Source of the DNA: Spiroplasma endosymbiont of 'Nebria riversi'
GTDB taxonomy: Bacteria; Bacillota_I; Bacilli_A; Mycoplasmatales; Nriv7
DNA length: 64,000 bases
Direction: 5' to 3'
NCBI RefSeq assembly: GCF_018831625.1
Contig: NZ_CP065193.1
Location: 1,350,936-1,414,935 of the forward strand
Under the pieces are notes generated by a model. It saw nothing but the letters and a program-made list of their open reading frames with translations, had not been told where the DNA came from and searched no databases. A program made the position numbers and the translations under genes. This document shows, one piece after another, positions 31,315 through 42,731 of the stretch (the stretch's first letter is position 1; every line of letters starts with the position of its first letter).

Positions 31315-31827
31315 TTAATTATTTACAATTTTAGCAAAATTTACTCCTAAAACAGTTGTTAAGTGTCTATTGGTGGCTCCAGCACTATAAAGATAACTAT
31401 AAACATAAATATTTAATTTTAATTCTTTATTATTTTCAATTCATAATCCTATTTCAACATCACAATCAACATCATATGAAGCAAATCAATATTGATTTGC
31501 TTTAACTAAAGTTCTTCAATATGCTTTATCACTATTATTGTTATGATTTATATCGATATTATTTAAATTAATTTTAATATCTCCAAATTTACCTTTTCCT
31601 ACATCACCAAAAGTTTCTGGTGAATTTTCTTCTCCATAAGTGTTAATTATAATGTAAGGATATTTTTCTATAAATGAATTTCAATCAGAAGCATATTTAG
31701 TAAAATCTACTATATTTAATGTTTTCTTATCATTAAACCTTAAAGTATAACTTCAACTAGCATCTCCAGTTCCACCATAATAATAATCATATTTTACTAT
31801 TATATCATTATTAGCTTCTACTAAAAA
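31315..31827 (-). pseudogene. Cargo protein of unknown type, 3' part only (unit 4)
   Basis: About 170 codons open from the junction with the unit 5 origin region to TAA at 31315-31317. Gly/Tyr/Trp-rich, beta-looking: GGTGDASWSYTLRF, then VIDFT-like and VGKGKFGDIKINL stretches, ending LGVNFAKIVNN. The N-terminus and signal peptide were removed by the deletion that also removed the unit 5 promoter. Not recognised; opposite-strand location after the transposase puts it in the cargo slot. Confidence 0.55.
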
Positions 31828-31828
31828 G

Positions 31829-32135
31829 GTGTAGAAACCATATACATATGACAAGATTTTGGTTTTTACAAACTTGCTGTTAATTAATAAATAAATATGA
31901 GCTCATTTATTTATTACAAGAAATATAAGGTTAAATTAACACTTATTATTTTTAATTATGCCTTATATTTTTCTGTGCCTTGATAATAATAAACTAAGTT
32001 AATTAGTAAACGAAGTTTACTAACAAATTTTGTTAAACATAAATGTTTAAAAAAATAAATATTTAACTTAGTTATATAACTTAGTTTAATATAACTTAGT
32101 TTAATATAACTAAATATTGTAAGGATGGTATGTAT
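31829..32135 (+). promoter_or_regulatory. Origin/control region of unit 5, promoter deleted
   Basis: Hairpin A (31831-31869, one mismatch in the right arm), hairpin B and the AACTTAGTT block are present. The -35/-10 pair found in the other units is gone, because the sequence jumps from the cargo gene straight to GTAGAAACCA. Confidence 0.6.
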
Positions 32136-32465
32136 ATGAGAAATATTGAAAATATTTTTTTAAATACTGAAAAATATCTTTTAAAAGAAACACAAAATGC
32201 AGTACTTATTAAAGCACCAGCAATTCCGTGATTGTATGAATCTACTGGTATTTGGTTTTCGAAACGATTTGTTTATAAAGGAAAATATGAGAATTCTATT
32301 TGTATAGGAATAATTAGAGATGGTGAATATCGGTTAGTTTTTATTAATGATAAAGGTCAAGAGTCTAGTTTGATTTTAGGTCATGAGTTGTTAGGTTTTT
32401 TTGTTGCCGAAAAAGAACATGATAAAAAGGTTGTAAGTTTTGATTATTTTAAAAATTCATTTTAA
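32136..32465 (+). CDS. Plectrovirus early protein, 109 aa (unit 5)
   Basis: ATG 32136 after AAGGATGG; MRNIENIFLNTEKYLLKE, ending VVSFDYFKNSF. Intact. Groups with the unit 4 allele. Confidence 0.8.
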
Positions 32466-32535
32466 AAATGTTTTACGGTGTTTTAAGAATAGGGGTAAAT
32501 AAAAAAAATATTTTAGTTAGTTTTTATGGTGTTTA

Positions 32536-32566
32536 AACGGTGTGGAAAGCGTATGCTCCGCCCGTT
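32536..32566 (+). other. Covarying GC-rich hairpin (unit 5)
   Basis: AACGG/CCGTT arms, inner GGA/TCC restored relative to unit 4. Confidence 0.6.
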
Positions 32567-32629
32567 AATTATCGATGTTAGTTGAGTTATTTAACTAAGT
32601 TATTGCAATTTTTTTGAGGAGTTTTAGAA

Positions 32630-32806
32630 ATGAAAATGTGAGTTAGTGTGGATGAGCCTGGCAAAGATTATTGTCAAGAGTTTATATATTCTATTAATAA
32701 AAAAACCGGATTAGAACAAAAAAATTGAGCGTCTAAATTTGCAGTTGAATCTGTTAGAACTGATTTAGTCGGTGATAATTGACTTTGTGTTGATATTCCA
32801 TATTAA
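32630..32806 (+). CDS. Small conserved viral protein, 58 aa (unit 5)
   Basis: MKMWVSVDEPGKDYCQEF, ending LCVDIPY; intact. Confidence 0.75.
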
Positions 32807-32835
32807 AGGATTAAAAAATTAAGGAGAAAAGAAAA

Positions 32836-33048
32836 ATGAGTATTTTTGAATTAGTGTTTTTTACGATTTTAACATTATTACTAGCATACTATATTGCGGT
32901 TAATATTTATCGGTTTTTTAAAGATAAAAAGAAATATGGTAGTTAAGCAAAACAGTTGCCAAAAGATTTTACTTATTCACAACGAATATTTATTGCAAAG
33001 TTTAAGCGAAATTTATTAGAACAAGATGAAAAAGAAATTAAAAAGTAG
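32836..33048 (+). pseudogene. 70-aa membrane protein, nonsense after the membrane span (unit 5)
   Basis: GAA became TAA in KKYGSEAKQ, leaving the transmembrane segment without most of its basic tail. Confidence 0.75.
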
Positions 33049-33057
33049 GTTTAGAAA

Positions 33058-33207
33058 ATGTTTAAAAAAATAATTATTGAGTTAATTGAATTAATTTATC
33101 CAACCGCTAATTTACCACCCCAAGTTGTATTTTTGTTTTCAATTTTGATAATTGTAATGCTCTTCTCGGCCATTATTTTTCTACTCTTTTGACCTTTTAA
33201 GCGGTAA
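33058..33207 (+). CDS. Small membrane protein, 49 aa (unit 5)
   Basis: Intact single-span protein; Asn replaces Asp in the TANLPPQVV segment. Confidence 0.75.
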
Positions 33208-33212
33208 TTATT

Positions 33213-33443
33213 ATGTTTTTAGTTGCTTGAAAAGATTTAGATTGAGAAATGACAAAATTGTATTTTTGGGATTTATTTATTCAAATTAAAGTTATTCCGG
33301 CGTGAGTTTCTGGTAAAGAAATTGACTTAACCAAAGAACTACTTTGACTTTTAATAGCGAATATTGCCTTTTGAATGGTATTAGTAATAGTTATCTTATT
33401 TATGGTTATTTTATTTTATAAGGTTAAATCATATTTTGTTTAG
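33213..33443 (+). CDS. Small membrane protein, 76 aa (unit 5)
   Basis: Intact copy of the Trp-rich, C-terminally membrane-anchored protein. Confidence 0.75.
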
Positions 33444-33458
33444 AAAGGAGGTGATTAT

Positions 33459-33695
33459 ATGATTGGAACTTTCTTGGCCGATGTACCAGTAAAAATTACT
33501 GGTGAACAAGCGGTTACTAACTTATGAAAAGCATTAATTACAGCGTTCGGTAATATTTGAACTGATATTATTGGTGGTAATATGCCAAATGTCGTTAATT
33601 TCTTTGCTACATATTGAGTTTTCTTGCTTGGTGTAATTATTGGTTTATTTTTAATTGCTTTCAAAATGTTTGAAAAATTAATGCCCGGCAGATAG
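33459..33695 (+). CDS. Major coat protein candidate, 78 aa (unit 5)
   Basis: SD GAAAGGAGGTGAT is the best match to the anti-SD in the window. N-terminus MIGTFLADVPVKITG, the unit 4 allele type. Confidence 0.8.
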
Positions 33696-33726
33696 TAATA
33701 AAAATAAGGAGAGTGTGATTTAAGTG

Positions 33727-34729
33727 ATGCTATTGTTTAAAAAAATAAATTTAAGATTATATGATTTTGTCGCTTTAAATCGCACTTTATTTATTTTTGC
33801 GTGATTTTATGGTGCGATTCTATGGTGCGATTTTGCATTATTATAATCCTCAGAGTTGGCGAATGCTATTTGATATTATTTATTTATTAATTGCTTTGTA
33901 TATTTTATATACTAAAATTTCTCATTTCTTTGCTCGTCGAAGTTTTATTAATTTCTTATTAAATTCACCCTTAAATTTAGTCATTGGTGCTTTAGGGATT
34001 GGAAAAACTGCTTTAATGGTTTTAGCTTCTTACTTATTAAGTGGTTGAAAAACGATTTCTACTTTTCCGATTACAGATAAACAAATGCTTTCATTAGGTC
34101 ATATGTCTTTATTAGATTATAATTATCCGATATTAGAAGAAAAACATTTACTGTTATGAGATGAAACTAACTTATTTTTAGAAGGAACTGATTATAAATA
34201 AAATGATAGAGTAACCCAAGGTTTACAAGAATATTTCGCTTCGGCTCGACAATTTACCCATATCGTATTAGCAAGCGGACAACGAGCTGAACATATATGA
34301 GTTAAAGTTCGTGATATTGCGAATTCAATAATTGTTGGTATTAGAAAAAAACCGGTTAGTATTTTTCGTTCTTATTTGCAAGTTATTTACGGTACTTTTA
34401 AATCGGTAAGCGAATACGAACAATGACGATTAACTCTAATTAATGCAAAAAATGATAAAAAAGGTCGCAAAATCAAGTATCGTAGCATTCCAGAATTAGA
34501 CATTTATTTCTTTAAATTGAAAATTCCGATGTCAATTTTAAACTTTTATGATAATAAATATTTATCATTCTTGCGTGAATTAAGTAATCGTGCTTTGAAT
34601 GATAATTATCAGCATAAATTTTGAAATGATAACGTAATGGATATTGAAGCATTAGAATATTTAAAAATGGAAAAATTCAGTAAGATACTTACTAAGTTAA
34701 AAAATAATCTGAAGAAGAAAAACAAGTAA
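33727..34729 (+). pseudogene. Zot/pI-like ATPase (unit 5), 13-bp duplication and nonsense
   Basis: A tandem duplication of 13 bp (GATTCTATGGTGC repeated around 33813-33830) shifts the frame at codon 34. TAA replaces GAA in DYKEND (about 34198). Walker A is GALGIGKT. Inactive. Confidence 0.8.
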
Positions 34730-34742
34730 AGGAGTTTAAAAA

Positions 34743-35030
34743 ATGGAAAACTTAGAAAAAATGGCTAGTTTGACTGGCGATATGTTTTATAAAGTTTTTG
34801 ATTTAATTTGAACTTTAACCATTCCTGGAACAGATATTCGCATTATTATTTTCCCACTAATTATGCTTGTGATAAATCTTGTAATTGGTGGCATTTTAGG
34901 TATTAATATTGAACGACCAAAAGTTGGTTTTCGTAAAAAATATCGAAAATCAGTTGCTAATTGATGAGCTGGTAATAGCCCTAAAAATAGACCGTGAGTT
35001 AATCAACACTGACGGCGAATAAAAAGGTAG
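34743..35030 (+). CDS. Basic membrane protein with in-frame deletion, 95 aa (unit 5)
   Basis: The Lys/Ser-rich stretch KKKSSSGPIKKFS is removed in frame; Gly before it reads as Trp (TGATGA). The hydrophobic core and the NRPWVNQHWRRIKR end remain. Confidence 0.7.
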
Positions 35031-35039
35031 GTTTAGAAA

Positions 35040-35285
35040 ATGTTTAAATTAATAATTTTATTTATTCTTGTTGCTGTTTTTTATATTTTTGCTTTAAATG
35101 ATTTTTTAGGTTTATGAGCCTATGTGCGTGAGGGTTTAGAATATTTCAATAAAGTTCTATCAAAAAATATTAAAATTTTAGATTTGTTTAAACCAATGAT
35201 AAGGTTATTTTCCCAACATCCGATTTTCCAAATTTTAGGAACGATTTGTATTTTATCAACAATATATTTAATTTTAAGGAGTTAA
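35040..35285 (+). CDS. Membrane protein, 81 aa (unit 5)
   Basis: Intact; hydrophobic at both ends. Confidence 0.75.
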
Positions 35286-35288
35286 AAA

Positions 35289-35607
35289 ATGAAAAAGTTA
35301 AATAAAATATTAAGTATTAAATGATTTAAAAGCATTTTAGGTTTTATACATTTTTTTATTATACTTCATAGTGTTGTTATTATAATTTGAATATTTTTAA
35401 CAACTTAAAGTGTATTTTTGATTATTAATGGTTTATTTGTTAATGACTGTTATTAAGTTAATTATTAGGGGTTATTATTTTAATAAGGTTTTTAAAAAGC
35501 ATCATATGCAAGTTGTTAATTGTGAATGTCCAAAACATAATCATTATAAATTTTCTGATGCTTTTAAAGCGATAAAAAATAGTTTTAAGACGTGATGAAA
35601 TGCATAA
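35289..35607 (+). pseudogene. 127-aa membrane protein with internal deletion (unit 5)
   Basis: After WIFLTT a deletion of about 65 bp brings TAA into frame (about 35405). The C-terminal part (VVNCECPKHNHYKFS) is still recognisable. Confidence 0.7.
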
Positions 35608-37516
35608 GATTATTTCTTGATTTGTAATAATGTTTATTGGTTTGGTGCCGTTAGGAGCGTTTTTTGATACAAAACAACCATCCAAACCTAATATGGAACA
35701 ATCCTTTATGAAACGAGAAAAACGAACTGTAAACTCTAATACTTGTGATAATGTTTGTGAAGTACAATTTTCTAAAATTGGTAAAAGTGCTTGAATTAGT
35801 AGTAATTTTTTGTATAGACCTTAATATTTAGAAATTGATGCCAATGATTTAAATATTCCTAATTATTTCAATGAACAAGTATCGCATAATGGTAAATTTA
35901 CGATAAGAAATACCGATCAAAATAGTGTAATTGGATTTGCTTTTTATTTATTAGTTGATGTACGAAGTAATATTTATAACCAACTTGGTGATTTTTACCG
36001 TAATAATGGTGCTCGTAAATCTGCATTTTCTAAGGATTTTTATGTAATAGATACTTTGGTTGATGTCAGAATTTCTATTCATAAATTAGAAGACGGATTT
36101 TATTTAACTTCATTTTCTGCCGAAATGCCTCCTTTACCAGAAAAAGATAACGAGCAATCATTACCGACCACAATAACTAAAAATGATGGTGAGTATCAAT
36201 ATAATCAGTTTCAAGATAAACTTGATTATTTAATGATACAACGCCGAGATTTTGATAAATTTAATTATAGTTACTTATATTGAGTGCCAATTTTTAATTT
36301 CTTTGATGATAATTTTAAATATATGAGTGAAATTTCTATTAAATTAAATGGTTTTAAACAAAATAGTAAACTTAGTTTAAGTCGCAAAAATTCATATCCT
36401 TATCCTGATATGATTGAAAAAGTTATTTTTAGATAACTTTCCTTTTCTAGTTTTGGTGATGTTATTACTATAAAAACTGAGCGTGGTAGCATTGTGGGTG
36501 TTAATGAGTTTTTAGAAAATGGTAAATCGCTTTGAAAATATGGATCACGAACAAGTTTTTTAGGAGATTTTATTAATAAATTTTTTGGACAAGTTAATTA
36601 TTATGGTAATACTTTCTATTTTTTACGCTATGATGACAAATTAAAATTTGATTTTAAAGATTTTATGCTTTATTACCAAAAAGATTTAACTGTTGATTTT
36701 ATTAATGGTTTATTTAATAAAATTTATAAAGTTTTAGGTGGTTTTTTCGTACAATTCTTTTATGCAAGTTTTGATACAGACGCTTCTACTTATGTAGAAT
36801 TAGATTACAAAGGAATGCAAGAAATTCCTAAAAATGTTTTACAAATGGGTTTTTTCTATCGTTCTTTAATTACTTTTTATCCTAAACAGTATTTAATTAA
36901 CTTTGGTTCAACAGTAGAAAATAGTAAGAATATGATTTTTCGTTCCTATTTTTTTGTTAAAGATAAACAAATCGCCAATGGGTTTAACACCGGTAAAAAT
37001 TCTTATCAAATAGATTTTAATGTTTTAAAAGCATATGATAACCAATTATGGAACGCCACTAGTAATAAACTGCATTTTTACAATGCCAAAGTTGATGTAA
37101 TGTATGGAATTAATATTTTTACACTGACTTTCCCGCTATATAAAAAGAAAAATGAAAGCACTGAATATCATTATTCTTTATACGATTTTAATATTTTGAA
37201 TTCAACAGCTTTTATTGGTGGTGGAATAAGTGGTAATACGGATGATTTAATTCCTACACCCAACTGTTCTTATTGGGGTTTATTTAGTGCCATATCTTGT
37301 GGTATTCAGCACGCTTCTATTAGTGTGTTGAATTGATTACTTGGTCTTTCAGGGATTAATCTTTTAATTCGCCCCCTTGCGGATATTGCCAAAACAACAA
37401 TTAATTTTACCAAAACTGCCTTTCCATTGTTTGAAGTTATTCCAGCATTTCAGATGTTATTTGAATTTGTAGTGCCCTTGGCAATTTTGCTAATGATATT
37501 AAAAAAGTTTTCTTAA
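35600..37516 (+). pseudogene. pIII-like adsorption protein ORF1 (unit 5), two nonsense codons
   Basis: A clean 639-codon frame with only TAA at 35822-35824 (CAA in the matching lipoprotein) and TAA at 36434-36436 (GAA in unit 3). Signal peptide MHKIISWFVIMFIGLVPLGAF, Cys pair, N-domain FSKIGKSAWISSNFLYRP to YLTSFSAE, hinge PPLPEKDNEQ, long conserved body, C-terminal membrane helix FEFVVPLAILLMILKKFS. With the two codons restored it would be a full 638-aa protein and is the best template for the family. Confidence 0.8.
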
Positions 37517-37541
37517 ATGTTTCCAATATTTTTATATAAAA

Positions 37542-37563
37542 TATAATTCCTTTGAAAGGAGGA
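37542..37563 (+). promoter_or_regulatory. Local promoter and ribosome site of the lipoprotein gene (unit 5)
   Basis: TATAAT (37542-37547), then CCTTTGAAAGGAGG. Confidence 0.5.
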
Positions 37564-37572
37564 TTTTTCTTT

Positions 37573-38046
37573 ATGCGAAAATTTTTATCAGCTTTAAATT
37601 TAATATGTATAATGCTTACTTTTGGTTGTAGTAAAAATAGTAATGTTTTAAAAACATATAAATTACAATTTTCTAAAATTAGTAAAAGTGCTTGAATTAG
37701 TAGTAATTTTTTGTATAGACCTCAATATTTAGAAATTGATGCCAGTGATTTAAATATTCCTAATTATCTCAATGAACAAGTATCGCATAATGGTAAATTT
37801 ACGATAAGAAATACTGAACAAAATAGTGTCATTGGATTTGCTTTTTATTTATTAGTTGATGTGCGAAGTAATGTTTATAACCAACTTGGTGATTTTTACC
37901 TTAATAATAGTACTCGTAAATCTGCATTTTCTAAGGATTTTTATGTAATAGATACTTTGGTTGATGTTAAAATTTCTATTCATAAATTAGAAGACGGATT
38001 TTATTTAACTTCATTCTCTGCGGAAGTACCTAATAAAAAAAATTAG
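37573..38046 (+). CDS. Surface lipoprotein matching the unit 5 ORF1 N-domain, 157 aa
   Basis: Lipobox LTFGC after MRKFLSALNLICIM. From QFSK to SFSAE it aligns without gaps to ORF1 of the same unit (about 90% identity; differences such as Ser/Asn in EIDASDLN, Leu/Phe in NYLNEQ, LNNST/RNNGA). It then ends VPNKKN where ORF1 enters its hinge. Intact, with its own TATAAT and SD. In a wall-less cell a lipoprotein would display this domain on the outer face. Confidence 0.85.
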
Positions 38047-38065
38047 TAATTTAATAAATATTTTT

Positions 38066-38094
38066 GAAAATCGTATTTTTGTAATGCGATTTTC
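38066..38094 (+). terminator. Hairpin before transposase (unit 5)
   Basis: GAAAATCGTATT/AATGCGATTTTC; the A-to-G change is again a tolerated wobble, at a different pair from units 3, 4 and 6. Confidence 0.55.
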
Positions 38095-38115
38095 TTAATT
38101 TAAGGAGTTTAAAAA

Positions 38116-39198
38116 ATGAAATATATTATTTCCCAAGCTGATTTAGCAGATTTAAAAGCAAAAGTACAAAGTTGACTAAGTGCTAATTGCCGTAATCCTT
38201 ATTACTATAAAACTAAAAAACGCATTACTGCTTATTTAAATTTATGTACTTATTTCTATATTGAAGAAACTACTTTAACAAAACTTATTAAAAAATATTT
38301 TAAGAATGCAACAAAAACTTTTTATCGCTGGGCAGAAAAAATTATGACCGCTTATTATTCTGACAATTTAGATTTGTTATTGTTCAAAACTACAAAACCA
38401 CAAAATCTTAATTATCAATATAGTTTAAATTCTCGTGAAAAATTATGTGATTTATATTTTGATTACAAAAATTTTCAAGCTGGCGGAATGTGGTCTTTAT
38501 TTAACAATTTAAAAATTGGTTTTCGCGATGTCAAAAATTCAGAAGTTCATAAAAATATCAAAACTTTTTATCGTTGAATTAAAACTGACTCCCGTTGAAA
38601 ATAATTAAAACAACAAATCAAACAAACTAAACGCAATTTTAAGCGTTATGAAGTATCCGAGATTGGTCTTTTACAAATGGATGCCAAAATAATTACTACA
38701 TTAAATTTTCCGGTTGATAAAAAATATTACATTTATGATTTCATTGACGAAATAATACGCATAGTATTTGGTTATGTTTATGATAGTTTAGGAGCTAACA
38801 ATGCTATTAACGCTGTGCAAAGAGCAATGAAAGATTTTAGCGAACTTGGCATAACAATTAAACGCCTTCGTACTGATAATGCTCCTGAATTTACTACTAC
38901 TAACTGAAGTAATAAAAAATCGTACAAAGTAAAAGAAAGGCATTTTACAACCTTTCTTTCGAGGAACGGAATTGTCCACGAAACCACACCGATTCGTTCG
39001 CCACAGAGCAACGGTAAAATTGAACGGTTTCACCAACATTATAGCAAATTATTTTATGCTAAGGACAAAAAATTAAATCAAAATGAACTTCAACATTATT
39101 TAAACAAATATTATTACTTTTACAATTTTGAACGCTGTCACTCGTCATTAAATACTAAAACTCCATTTCAAATACTACAAAAACTTTTAACAAGGTAA
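38116..39198 (+). pseudogene. DDE transposase (unit 5), single nonsense codon
   Basis: A full 361-codon frame broken only by TAA at 38602-38604 (GAA elsewhere, in RWKELKQQ). All catalytic motifs present. Best full-length view of the family. Confidence 0.8.
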
Positions 39199-39277
39199 TT
39201 TTCTGTTAAATTTTTGAAGTGTAAAAATTTAATCCAGCATTATATATAACAATCACAAATTTATTTTTACTAAATTA

Positions 39278-39309
39278 AAAGATATTGAATAAATTTATTC
39301 AATATCTTT
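39278..39309. terminator. Perfect 32-bp palindrome after transposase (unit 5)
   Basis: AAAGATATTGAATAAA is followed directly by its exact reverse complement. Likely bidirectional terminator between the transposase and the opposite-strand cargo slot. Confidence 0.6.
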
Positions 39310-39404
39310 ATATGATTTGTTTTATTTTAATTTTGTAGAATTTTATCTGAAGTTAAGTAAGTGATATATTTACTAATTTACATATAAAATTACTTTTTAA
39401 AAAT

Positions 39405-39462
39405 AGTCCATTCCGCTTCCGGATATTGTTATTGTTCCTATGATTCCTAGTAATTTTTTAAT
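39405..39462 (-). pseudogene. Cargo signal-peptide remnant (unit 5)
   Basis: Reads KKLLGIIGTITISGSGM then Asp-Tyr-Phe-stop. The start codon is ATT instead of ATG, with AAAGGGATTTAATTAAT upstream. It shows that unit 5 once carried a cargo gene with the common signal peptide; the body is gone. The rest of 39199-39852 holds the orphan promoter at 39640-39668 and nothing else recognisable. Confidence 0.65.
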
Positions 39463-39639
39463 ATTAATTAAATCCCTTTCGTGAATTTTTACTAATTAAT
39501 AAATTTTACCAAATAATCAACAACCTTTCTCCAAAAATTAATCTACAGTCTCTTTGCCTTGGAATCTAATTATAAACCATTTTAAAAAATTTCTTGCATT
39601 ATTTGATAATTTATTATTCCTTTTTTAAAAAAATGCTTG

Positions 39640-39694
39640 TACTTGTCATAAGTCTGTGGTATATTACATACTTTTTTTAATTTTGTAAATCACA
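39640..39694 (+). promoter_or_regulatory. Interrupted plectrovirus control region (left junction of tailed element)
   Basis: TTGTAC-17-TATATT followed by TTTTTTAATTTTGTA, where homology stops at 39694. In all other units GAAACCATATAC follows. The matching right half resumes at 55806-55821 with TTTTTTAATTTTGTA-GAAACC. The stretch therefore marks the insertion point of the 16-kb element. Confidence 0.65.
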
Positions 39695-39852
39695 CACAGT
39701 TATTAGACTATGATTCTCTTAATTGATTTCATAATACCATATTTTGTATTATTAAAATTAAAAAAGTTAATTTTATCCACAATAAAAAATATTTAATTCA
39801 AAATTAACCAAATTAAAACATTTTTCACGAGTTTCTATTATTTTTTAAATAA

Positions 39853-40965
39853 TTATTTTGCAATAATAAATTTATTTAAAGTTTCAAATGGAGTTTTGTA
39901 ATTCAAACTTTTATGTTTTCGCTTGAAATTATAAAATGCGTACCACTCATTCAAATGAATTTGTAATTGTTTAACATCAAATTTTGTTTCAAAACCACAT
40001 TTTTTAAACCAAAATAAACTAATATAATTACGGTGAAACCGTTCAATCTTTCCGTTGCTCTGAGGAGAACGGATTGGTGTGGTTTCATGGATAATTCCGT
40101 TTTTTGAAAGAAAGGTTGTAAAATGCCTTTCTTTTACTTTGTATGTTTTTTTATTACTTCAATTAGTAGTAGTGAGTTCCGGAGCATTATCAGCGCGAAT
40201 GCGTTTAATTGTTATGCCAAGTTCACTAAAATCTTTCATTGCTCTTTGCATGGCATTAATGGCATTATTGGTTCCTAAACTATCATACACATATCCAAAA
40301 GCAATTCTTGTTATTTCGTCAATGAAATCATAAACATATAATCTATGCTTAGCAATAGGATAATTTTTATCAGTAAACACTTTAGCATCCATTTGCAGTA
40401 GTCCAACATCTGAAACTTCATAACGCTTAAAATGGCGTTTTGCTTTTTTAATTTGCGTTTTTATTTCTCCATAGCGTTCGTCTTGTTTAATTCAACGATA
40501 AAAAGTATTAATTGATTTGGGGACATTATTTGTATCGATATCATGCACATTTTTTTGATGAATATTATGATAAAGCGATAATACAACGCCCGCACCTACA
40601 AATTTGTAATCAAAGTAATAATCACAAATTTTTTTTCTGGTTTCTAATGAAAATTGATATTTAATATTTTTTGGTGTTGTTTATTTGAATTGCAATTCAT
40701 AAAAGTTGTCTCGATAATAACCATTAATAATTTTTTTAGCTCAAATATAAAATGTCATTTTACTACCACGAAAATATTTTTTAATCAATTTATTTACAGA
40801 TATGTTATCTGTATTATTCATATATAAGTTGGTACATAAATTGAGATATTTACTTACTCATTTTTTTACTTTATGATAATATTTTTCATTATAAATCGTA
40901 GTCATTCAAGATTGTAATTTAGCTTTTAAATCTGCTAAATCATTTTTAGGTACAATATACTTCAT
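39853..40965 (-). pseudogene. Divergent DDE transposase on the minus strand, one nonsense codon
   Basis: 371 codons from MKYIVPKNDLADLKAKLQSW to KFIIAK with TAA at 40681-40683. Clearly homologous to the plectrovirus transposase but considerably more divergent than the copies among themselves, especially in the N-terminal third. The second motif reads RADNAPEL. Catalytic Asp, Asp and Glu positions are present. It lies at the left edge of the tailed element, facing out. Confidence 0.75.
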
Positions 40966-41038
40966 TTTCTATTTCATTTTTTATTTTTTCTATATCAAAC
41001 ACATAAAACAGTTAACATTCATAGATAATATTAGTATA

Positions 41039-42721
41039 ATGAAAAAAATAACTAATTACTCACAATTAAATAAAAAATATGACTTAAATTTTAGTGACAA
41101 TAATTTTGGTTTTACTTGAGAAATCTTTAAGGAACTAGTTGGCGATGATTGGGCAGAATATTTTACAACGAGGTGTTTTTATAGATTTGTGCCTACTGCT
41201 AGAATGACCTTTAAAACTTGAAACTGTTTAGCTTGGGATTTATGAATTTGTTGTAACTTTACAGATACATCTGCTCAAGAAGTACGACGCTATGAAAATA
41301 CACATCCTGAAACAACAATTGCTGATTTACATAATTTATGTCAATATTTAGAAGAAAAGTATGGCGTTCAAATTGGACCTGAGCACTCTAAGGTGACCGG
41401 AATAGTTTGAAAATTGAATAAAGAGGGCGGAGAAATAATTTTTCCTTCCAATCAACGAATAACTTTTATTGGTTATGCCAACGGTAATATAATTTTTGGA
41501 ACAGCTGTAAAAGGTTCTAGTTTTTTGTGTTCACGAACTGACGAAATAATTACGGCAGAAGAAAAAGAAACTTTGAGTGATAAACAATTAATTTATAGAT
41601 ATGAGCTTTTACAAATGTCAATGTTTCGTAGCAATCGGATTAAAGTTTCTGACAAACCCATAAAAGAACTTTCTTGAACCTTTGTTGATAAAATGACAGG
41701 ACAACAAGAAACTCGTTACTTATGAAAAAGTTTTTTTGTCACGTTCACTTGCAACCCCTATGATAAATATCACCCATTTTATGAAAAATACTGTATGCCA
41801 TTTTTACCATTAAACGACAAGATAATGAATTTATTAAAAGAAACTGGTAAAGTTTGATACGAAAATGAAAAAGAATTTGAGGGTTTAGGAATTTTTGTTT
41901 TAAGACTAACATTAGACTCCACTTTAAATAAATTGCCAGAAATTTCAAGAAAAAAAGTAAACCAACTTAAAAAAGATAACCCCAATGAATATGCTATTGT
42001 AAAATATGGTTTTGAGTACTCAGACATTGATAGTACTATCTTTCCGTTTCGAAAACATTTAAAATATACACAAAAATATGATTTAAAAGATTTTTATGTT
42101 GCCGCTATTGATATGTATAAATTTGATTTTTATAGTATCGGGATTGATTGGGCGACCGGGCCAATCGATCATACTGTGCTAAAATTTTGGGGATTTCAAG
42201 AATATAAAAAAACTGAACTTTACGATCCATATTTAATATGTGAGATTGTTGTAACCCCCGAAGATAATTTTTCTGAAAATGAAAAAATTAGTTATCTTGT
42301 AGAAGAAATCATGACTTTAAGAGCAAATTTTTATAATTTTGCTGATGTTATTTTTAATTATGATGATAAAGCAAAAACCGCTATGGAATGAATTAAAACA
42401 AAATTAATCGAAGATTATAGTTTTAACATTCGTACCAGCACAGCCATTAAACACACAACACCATTAACCAAAGAATCTGGTTTAACAGACCGCGTTATTT
42501 GAATGCGTAATTTGTTTGGATTTGGTAATTGTAATATAAATTTACAGAATAATCCTTTTACTGCCAAATGCTACGAAGAATTACGATATGATGAAAAACG
42601 CACGAATGTTCCTGATCCAAAAATGTATCTTGATCCTTATGATGCAGACTTTTATGCGTTATATGCTGTAAGACAGTTTATTCGTGGAAAACAAAATAAA
42701 AATTTATTTTATATAATTTAA
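41039..42721 (+). CDS. terL: Terminase large subunit, 560 aa
   Basis: ATPase half: a deviant P-loop region (PTARMTFKTW), a Walker-B-like CSRTDEI and the coupling motif TFTCNPYDKYHPFY, typical of phage terminases. Nuclease half: GIDWATGP (first metal Asp, about residue 380), VIFNYDD and the C-terminal DPYDADFYALYA with paired Asp. The length fits the family. ATG at 41039 overlaps a TATAAT-like sequence and has no SD; the frame is open somewhat further upstream, so the true start is uncertain. It is transcribed away from the other phage genes. Confidence 0.88.
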
Positions 42722-42731
42722 TTATAATATT

